DNA of 64,000 nt from contig NZ_CP020821.1 in assembly GCF_002105755.1 (NCBI RefSeq), forward strand, positions 2,480,001 to 2,544,000. Direction: 5' to 3'. A program made the position numbers and the translations under genes. The number at the start of each line of letters is the position of its first letter. Within the stretch, counting starts at the first letter, position 1. The notes under the pieces were generated by a model. That model ran no database searches, was not told the origin of the DNA, and saw only the letters and a program-made list of their open reading frames with translations. This stretch comes from Mycobacterium colombiense CECT 3035. Its GTDB lineage: Bacteria; Actinomycetota; Actinomycetes; Mycobacteriales; Mycobacteriaceae. Below are positions 59,090-64,000 of the stretch, piece after piece.

Positions 59090-59983
59090 TCACGGTGCCG
59101 CATCGTTCGTTTGAACGGATTCGCGAGCGGGCAGCACGATGACGCTCACGGCGTCGACCCCGCGCCGGGCGGTCTGCTGCGCGATCTCGTCGATGAAGTG
59201 GGCGGCCGCCGGGCTGATCGATCCCGCCCAGGCGCGAAATCCCTGCACGATCACCGGGTCGCGCTCCAGCAGCGGTTGCACGCCGCGCAGCACGCCGACC
59301 ACCTCGCCGGGCAGGGGGTCGGCCAGCTGCTGGTCGATCCAGCGGCGCGCCAGATCTGGGGCCGCCGCGTCGTCGTCGCCCAGCGCGATCACGTCGGCGG
59401 CCAGGCCGCGCAGCCGATCGAACAGCACCTCGTGGCCCGGGGTCTCGGCCAGTTGCGACAGCAGGGTGCTCGCCGCGGTCGGCAGCACCATCTGTCCGAA
59501 CAACGCGGGAACCGGCAGGTCCCATTCGTCGAACAGGTCGGCGTACTTCGTAGCGACCGGCGCCGGCAGCGGAGCGCTGAGCCGCCCGATCACCCCGATG
59601 CTGTCGCGATGGGTGGTCGCCAACCGGTGCAGGATGTCCTCGTTGAGCTCCGCGTCGCCGCGCGCGGTGGCGGCGTCGATCGCCTGGATCAGGTGGTCGA
59701 TCCGCTCCCGTTGCTGCATCAGCAGCGCGCGGTGCTCGTCGAGCAGGCCGGCCAGCGTGCTGTGCCCGCCTTCGATCAACCGCGCAATGTCGTTGATGCC
59801 GACGCCGAGGCTTCGCATCAGGTCGATGCGCAGCAAGTCGAGGACCTGCTCGACGCCGAAGACCCGGTAGCCGTTGGACAGGTGCTGGGCGCGCAGCAAT
59901 CCGATTTTCTCGTAATGGCGAATTCGGCCGGAAGCGATGCCGGTCAGGGCCGTGACGTCGCCGATCAGCAGCTGCTCAGCCAC
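59090..59983 (-). CDS. MerR-family transcriptional regulator
   Basis: 297 residues from GTG 59983. N-terminal winged helix-turn-helix (LLIGDVTALTGIASGRIRHYE, about residues 5-25, quoted at 21 in pieces: LLIGDVTALTG and IASGRIRHYE) and the KIGLLRAQHLSNGYRVF wing. A coiled-coil dimerisation helix spans about 75-110. The ~190-residue C-terminal part is an uncharacterised effector domain without the Cys ligands of metal sensors, so it probably senses an organic ligand. It is divergent from the Rieske gene across 40 bases that hold an ACCTT-N11-AAGGT operator. Confidence 0.88.
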   Translation of the reverse strand: MAEQLLIGDVTALTGIASGRIRHYEKIGLLRAQHLSNGYRVFGVEQVLDLLRIDLMRSLGVGINDIARLIEGGHSTLAGLLDEHRALLMQQRERIDHLIQAIDAATARGDAELNEDILHRLATTHRDSIGVIGRLSAPLPAPVATKYADLFDEWDLPVPALFGQMVLPTAASTLLSQLAETPGHEVLFDRLRGLAADVIALGDDDAAAPDLARRWIDQQLADPLPGEVVGVLRGVQPLLERDPVIVQGFRAWAGSISPAAAHFIDEIAQQTARRGVDAVSVIVLPARESVQTNDAAP

Positions 59984-59989
59984 CCCTTG

Positions 59990-60010
59990 ACCTTACAACT
60001 GTGACAAGGT
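59990..60010. promoter_or_regulatory. MerR-type operator in an elongated promoter
   Basis: ACCTT-N11-AAGGT, the spacing of classical MerR-family sites. It sits between a -35-like TTGACC (59988-59993) and a -10-like TACTGG (60014), a spacer of about 20 bp where 17 is usual. The MerR mechanism untwists such spacers. The start codon of the Rieske gene (60024) falls where transcription would begin, so the mRNA may be leaderless. Confidence 0.7.
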
Positions 60011-60023
60011 CTGTACTGGGCAG

Positions 60024-61175
60024 ATGGAGCACGATCAGCTCATCGACCTGACGCGGCGCGCGTTGAAGTTGGCGCGGGACAAGGCGACCGACCTCGCTCC
60101 GGCCCAGCACACGGTCGACGCGGGCGACTACACGGATACCGAACGGCATCACCGGGATCGGGCCATGCTGCTGGCCAGTCCGCAGCTGGTCGGCTATGTC
60201 TCTGAGCTCCCCGCCCCGGGTGCGTACTGCACGAAAACGGTGATGGGGCGGTCCATCCTGCTGACCCGAACCTCCCAGGGAACGGTGAAGGCGTTCAACA
60301 ACGTCTGCCTGCATCGCCAGTCGCAGGTAGTGGCGGGGTGCGGCACCGCCAAGCGATTCACCTGCCCGTACCACGCCTGGACATACGACAACGCAGGGCG
60401 CTTGGTGGCACTTCCGGGACGCGAGGGGTTCCCGGAAGTGGCCATCAAGTCCGACGGCCTGACCGAGCTCCCGGCCACCGAATTCGCCGGATTCCTCTGG
60501 GTCGCACTGGATCCCGGAGCGACGCTGGACGTGGCAGCGCACCTGGGCCCGCTCGCCGACGAACTCGACTCGTGGGGCATCGGGCGCTGGTCCCCGCTGG
60601 GCGAGAAGGTGCTGGACTCCCCCATCAACTGGAAGCTGGCGATCGACACCTTCGCCGAGAACTACCATTTCGCCACCGTCCATCAGCAGACGTTCGCCAC
60701 GATCGCGCGCAGCAACTGCACGGTGTTCGACTCCTACGGGCCGCACCACCGGCTGATCTTCCCGCTCAACACCATCCTGGATCTCGACGAGCTGCCCGAG
60801 GATCAGTGGAATCCGTTCCACAACATGGTGGTGATCTACGCGCTGTTCCCCAACATTGTGCTCTCGGTGACCATTGCCAACGGCGAGCTGTTCCGGGTCT
60901 ATCCCGGGGATCGCCCCGGCCGGTCAATCACCGTCCACCAGAACGCAACACCGCAGGACCTCTCCGATGAGTCGGTGGCCGCCGGCGCGCAGGCCGTTTT
61001 CGAATACGCGCACGCCACCGTGCGCGACGAGGACTACCGACTGGCCGAGGGGCTGCAAGCCAATCTGGAGTCGGGCGCCCGCGACCACCTGGTGTTCGGC
61101 CGCAACGAGCCGGGCTTGCAGCATCGCCACATCACCTGGGCCCGCGCGCTGTCAGAGTCAGCCGGGATCGGATGA
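60024..61175 (+). CDS. Rieske [2Fe-2S] aromatic ring-hydroxylating oxygenase, alpha-type subunit
   Basis: 383 residues. Rieske cluster C95-x-H97 (CLHRQ) and C114-x2-H117 (CPYHAW), separated by the usual 16 residues. Mononuclear iron site in the catalytic domain: NWKLAIDTFAENYHFATVHQ with the bridging Asp/Glu and two His; the third ligand Asp is probably near LESGARDHLV. The length and single-subunit context fit the three-component oxygenases. No reductase or ferredoxin gene lies beside it. Substrate unknown; an aromatic or steroid ring is a family-level guess. Its 3' end overlaps the convergent CrtC-like gene by 18 bases. Confidence 0.92.
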   Translation: MEHDQLIDLTRRALKLARDKATDLAPAQHTVDAGDYTDTERHHRDRAMLLASPQLVGYVSELPAPGAYCTKTVMGRSILLTRTSQGTVKAFNNVCLHRQSQVVAGCGTAKRFTCPYHAWTYDNAGRLVALPGREGFPEVAIKSDGLTELPATEFAGFLWVALDPGATLDVAAHLGPLADELDSWGIGRWSPLGEKVLDSPINWKLAIDTFAENYHFATVHQQTFATIARSNCTVFDSYGPHHRLIFPLNTILDLDELPEDQWNPFHNMVVIYALFPNIVLSVTIANGELFRVYPGDRPGRSITVHQNATPQDLSDESVAAGAQAVFEYAHATVRDEDYRLAEGLQANLESGARDHLVFGRNEPGLQHRHITWARALSESAGIG

Positions 61176-62507
61176 CAGCACCGCGATCAGATCGTCGAGA
61201 AGCTTTGCCAGCGTGTCGTTTTCGACGGGTGCCGAGGCGAACAGCAGCTCGACGGCGTCCTTGCGACGGCCGGCCGCCACCAGCGGCACGACCTGATCCA
61301 CCATGGCTTGCAGTGTGGGGTCCGGCTGTGCCAGGCCCGCGACGGTGGTGGACAACACGTCGACGAGCTCCCAATCCCGGTACAGGGCCAGCGAGCGCTC
61401 GTTGAAGGCGAAGCCCGTCACCGGCTCTCCCCACATCGTTCCGCGGTATCGGTAGGGGCCCTCCATGTACTCGATCGGCAGGCCGTGCGCCGGGGCCGCC
61501 ACCAACGGCTCGCCGACGAGATCCAGTTGGATTGTGGCACAAGTGATCCGGTGCCGGTCGGGCATGTACCGTGCCGGGGCGAGGGGCCGTACCAGGGGTC
61601 GCATCGCCTCCGGCCATCGCACGTAGCTGCTCACCGTGACCTCGATGTCTTCGGCGCACTCCGGCGCGATCGCGGGATCCGGGTGGCTGGTCGTGATACC
61701 GGTAAACGGCTGCAGTGCATTGCGGTTGGCGCGATCGAACTGTCGCCAGATGCTCAGGTCGACACCGTTGTCGAAGTTGATCGTGCGCCATTCGTGCGAC
61801 CTGGCCCTCGGGTCTCCCCCCGATCCCCCGCCGCCGGCGTACTTGGGGAACCACTGCCGGTCGACGTGGCCGCTGGCGCCGGACACCTGCTGGACCATGT
61901 CGCCCCAGCGCAGGGTGCCGGTCATCGCCATGCCGGTCTGGAAATAGGAGTAGGTTTCGCTTTGACCGAAGCAGACGATCTTTCCGTTGTACCTCGATGC
62001 ACCCACCGGAGTCGGTGCGCGCGTTGGCGTTACGGCCAGATCCAATCGCATCGGCCGCCCGGATTGGTCCTCACCGACCAGGCTGACCCGGTAGGTGTAG
62101 GGCAACAGTTCGCCATCGCCGTTGCGGCTGGTCGTCCACGACGCGGTTCCCGCGCTGCTGTGGTAGTTGATGTCGAGATGGCCGGATGCCATCGTCAACT
62201 TGCGCTGGGCGCCGGGCTCCATGTTGGCCGGCGGCATGTCGTAGTCGGTGAAGGTGCCGTAGTCGCCGGTGTCGAGGTCGAACAGCGCCATCGTGTAGAA
62301 GTCCGCGACGACGGTTCCCCCGGGGCGGTTCTTGTTGAAGATGGTCAGGAAGGCAAACGATCGATCCGACTCGGCGGCGTCCAGCTGACCGGCGATGAAC
62401 CAGGTGTCCGACTCCTGGTCGGGGTGTTCGCCTTCGGCGGCGGGAAACTCCAACTGGTCGTCGCCGGGCACCAACCGGAACGGGTAACTGCGCCAATCGC
62501 TGGTCAT
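61158..62507 (-). CDS. CrtC/AttH-like lipocalin-fold hydratase or isomerase family protein
   Basis: 449 residues from ATG 62507. The double lipocalin-like fold of the CrtC/AttH group is suggested by many beta strands and the signature ASGHVDRQWFPKYAGG, comparable with the hDRQWG motif of the family; an H-rich TMASGHLDINYHSSAGTASW strand is also typical. Related enzymes hydrate or cyclise isoprenoids and polyketides. No signal peptide. The divergent aldehyde dehydrogenase promoter is shared, so both are probably co-regulated. The assignment is by motif and is moderate. Confidence 0.65.
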   Translation of the reverse strand: MTSDWRSYPFRLVPGDDQLEFPAAEGEHPDQESDTWFIAGQLDAAESDRSFAFLTIFNKNRPGGTVVADFYTMALFDLDTGDYGTFTDYDMPPANMEPGAQRKLTMASGHLDINYHSSAGTASWTTSRNGDGELLPYTYRVSLVGEDQSGRPMRLDLAVTPTRAPTPVGASRYNGKIVCFGQSETYSYFQTGMAMTGTLRWGDMVQQVSGASGHVDRQWFPKYAGGGGSGGDPRARSHEWRTINFDNGVDLSIWRQFDRANRNALQPFTGITTSHPDPAIAPECAEDIEVTVSSYVRWPEAMRPLVRPLAPARYMPDRHRITCATIQLDLVGEPLVAAPAHGLPIEYMEGPYRYRGTMWGEPVTGFAFNERSLALYRDWELVDVLSTTVAGLAQPDPTLQAMVDQVVPLVAAGRRKDAVELLFASAPVENDTLAKLLDDLIAVLSSDPG

Positions 62508-62526
62508 ATCGGGCCTCGCTGCTTTT

Positions 62527-62552
62527 TTCGCTATGTTAGCGTGAATAGCGAA
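62527..62552. promoter_or_regulatory. Half-site cluster in the divergent promoter of the CrtC-like and ALDH genes
   Basis: TTCGCTA (62527-62533) and TAGCGAA (62546-62552) form a 7-bp inverted repeat; between them TTAGCG gives a nested CGCTA-TGT-TAGCG palindrome. TAGCG is thus repeated directly as TAGCG-TGAA-TAGCG. It looks like an operator for a TetR-type or similar dimer pair; the regulator is not identified. Confidence 0.6.
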
Positions 62553-62590
62553 ATTGCGGTCGCGGTCCGATCCCCTGAGGAAGTGCCCCG

Positions 62591-64000
62591 ATGACAGAGA
62601 CTTCCGCCCATCGCTCCTACAACGAGCTGTTTATCGGCGGCCAGTGGTGCAAGCCGGCCAATCCTCAGCAGCTCACCGTGGTCTCGCCGCACTCCGAAGA
62701 GCCGGTCGGACATGTCCAGGTCGCGGGCCCCGAGGACGTCGAGGCGGCCGTCGCCGCCGCACGACGCGCCTTCGACCACGGCCCGTGGCCGCGGATGAGC
62801 CATGCCGATCGGATGGCCAAGGTCGAACAGCTCGCCGGGATCTACGCCGGCCACGCCGACGAGATGGCCGACCTCATCACCGATGAGATGGGGTCGCCGC
62901 GCAGCTTCAGCCGGATGGGGCAGGGCGCGGCCGCCGCGGCGCTGATCCACCTGTCGCTGGCCGCCGCCCGCGAGTTCCCGTGGGAGGAACGCCGCCAGGG
63001 TGCGCTCGGCGAAGTCCACCTGCGCAGGGCCCCGGTCGGAGTGGTCGGGGCGATTGTGCCGTGGAACGTGCCGCAATTTCTGATCATGCCCAAGCTGATC
63101 CCGGCGCTGATCGCGGGTTGCACCGTCATCATCAAGCCCGCACCCGAAACACCTTTGGACGCATTGTGGTTGGCCGAGATGATCGAGCAGATCGGGCTGC
63201 CCGAGGGCGTGGTGTCGGTGCTGCCCGGCGGCCCCGAGGTCGGTGAGACGCTGGTCCGCCATCCCGGTGTCGACAAGGTCGCGTTCACCGGATCCAGTGC
63301 CGTCGGCCGCCGGATCGCCGCCCTGTGCGGCGAGCAGCTGAAGCGGGTGAGCTTGGAGCTGGGCGGCAAGTCCGCGGCGATCATCCTCGACGACGCCGAC
63401 ATCACCAAGACGGTGGCCGGCCTGAAGTCCGCGGGGTTGATGAACAACGGTCAGGCCTGCGTCGCGCAAACCCGGATCTTGGTCAGCGACCGCAAGCACG
63501 ACGAGGTGGTCGACGCACTCGCCGACATGATGTCGGCGCTGCATGTCGGCGACCCTGCCGACGAGTCGACCGACATCGGACCGCTTGTGGCCCAACGACA
63601 ACAGCGCCGCGTCCAGGACTTCATCAAATCGGGCCGCAGCGAAGGCGCGCGGGTCGTGCTGGGTGGTGAGCAGAGCCCCTCCGAGCGCGGCTGGTATGTG
63701 CAGCCGACGCTGTTCGCCGACGCCACCAACGACATGCGCATCGCCCGGGAGGAGATTTTCGGTCCGGTGCTGACGGTGCTGCGCTACCGCGACGAGGACG
63801 ACGCGATCCGCATCGCCAACGAGACCGACTACGGCCTGGCCGGTTCGGTGTGGACCGCAGACATCGAACACGGCCTGGACGTGGCGGCCGCCGTCCGCAC
63901 CGGAACGTACGGCATCAACATGTACACCCTGGACATCGGCGCGCCGTTCGGCGGCTTCAAGCAGTCCGGCATCGGGCGTGAGTTCGGGCCAGAGGGGCTG
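62591..64000 (+). CDS. Aldehyde dehydrogenase, NAD(P)-dependent (C-terminus outside window)
   Basis: 470 codons to the window edge from ATG 62591, with TGAGGAAG just upstream; the family has about 480-500 residues. Class-3/betaine-type ALDH motifs: IVPWNVPQF, KPAPETP, FTGSSAVGRRI, general base Glu256 in SLELGGKS, nucleophile Cys290 in NNGQACVAQTR, and EEIFGPVLTVL. It oxidises an aldehyde to the acid, possibly a product of the neighbouring oxygenase/CrtC-like steps (inference). The C-terminal ~20-30 residues are missing only because of the window end. Confidence 0.93.
   Translation, partial: MTETSAHRSYNELFIGGQWCKPANPQQLTVVSPHSEEPVGHVQVAGPEDVEAAVAAARRAFDHGPWPRMSHADRMAKVEQLAGIYAGHADEMADLITDEMGSPRSFSRMGQGAAAAALIHLSLAAAREFPWEERRQGALGEVHLRRAPVGVVGAIVPWNVPQFLIMPKLIPALIAGCTVIIKPAPETPLDALWLAEMIEQIGLPEGVVSVLPGGPEVGETLVRHPGVDKVAFTGSSAVGRRIAALCGEQLKRVSLELGGKSAAIILDDADITKTVAGLKSAGLMNNGQACVAQTRILVSDRKHDEVVDALADMMSALHVGDPADESTDIGPLVAQRQQRRVQDFIKSGRSEGARVVLGGEQSPSERGWYVQPTLFADATNDMRIAREEIFGPVLTVLRYRDEDDAIRIANETDYGLAGSVWTADIEHGLDVAAAVRTGTYGINMYTLDIGAPFGGFKQSGIGREFGPEGL

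Overview
The window is chromosomal DNA of very high G+C with dense, mostly overlapping operons. Gene content and order match Mycobacterium: a type-I fatty acid synthase next to acpS, NAD-glutamate dehydrogenase of the large type, LipQ, EchA14, the bkd/acc leucine genes, CmrA, Orn and LdtB. From memory of M. tuberculosis H37Rv, this is the Rv2476c to Rv2525c segment in conserved order, with several losses and insertions. A slow-growing species of the M. avium complex or a relative is my best guess; the species cannot be fixed from the sequence alone.

Layout. 1-5598 (minus): the N-terminal two thirds of gdh, then ettA and an SSB paralogue. 5719-7785: a CopD/CtaG membrane protein. 7814-13424: a lipid operon plsB2-plsC-WS/DGAT joined by 4-nt overlaps, followed by lipQ, which carries a frameshift. 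14988-16756: a tRNA-Arg gene whose 3' half is repeated 1.7 kb downstream; the 17-bp repeats bracket one flavoprotein gene, so this looks like a small tRNA-integrated islet. 16847-19504: a secreted cutinase, a DJ-1/PfpI protein and two small uncharacterised genes. 19956-30379: echA14, then the branched-chain keto-acid dehydrogenase genes bkdABC and the leucine/itaconate operon accD1-accA1-fadE19-maoC-citE. The divergent TetR regulator BkaR (30562) is separated from accD1 by two palindromic operators. The CoA-transferase (scoAB) and fadD35 genes found here in M. tuberculosis are absent.

31288-38603: an MmpS-like protein, a frameshifted MFS transporter, the mycolate reductase CmrA, a HerA-like ATPase, Orn, tRNA-His, a lipoprotein and the L,D-transpeptidase LdtB. 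38780-46627: a DMT exporter, an MmpL transporter divergent from an Eis-like acetyltransferase, tRNA-Lys, small proteins, Bcp and a cytochrome P450. 46735-57767: an M20 peptidase, AcpS and the 3090-residue FAS-I, which AcpS activates by phosphopantetheinylation. 58307-59029: a Tat-exported DUF1906 protein.

59090-64000: an accessory catabolic-looking module made of a MerR regulator, a Rieske oxygenase, a CrtC/AttH-like protein and an aldehyde dehydrogenase that runs off the window. Both of its divergent promoters contain clear palindromic sites.

Other structure: a palindromic 44-47 bp dispersed repeat in three copies (two in tandem before orn, one right after bcp), two intrinsic terminators after tRNA genes, and two genes each broken by an apparent single-base loss. 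No CRISPR array, complete insertion sequence, integrase or rRNA was seen.
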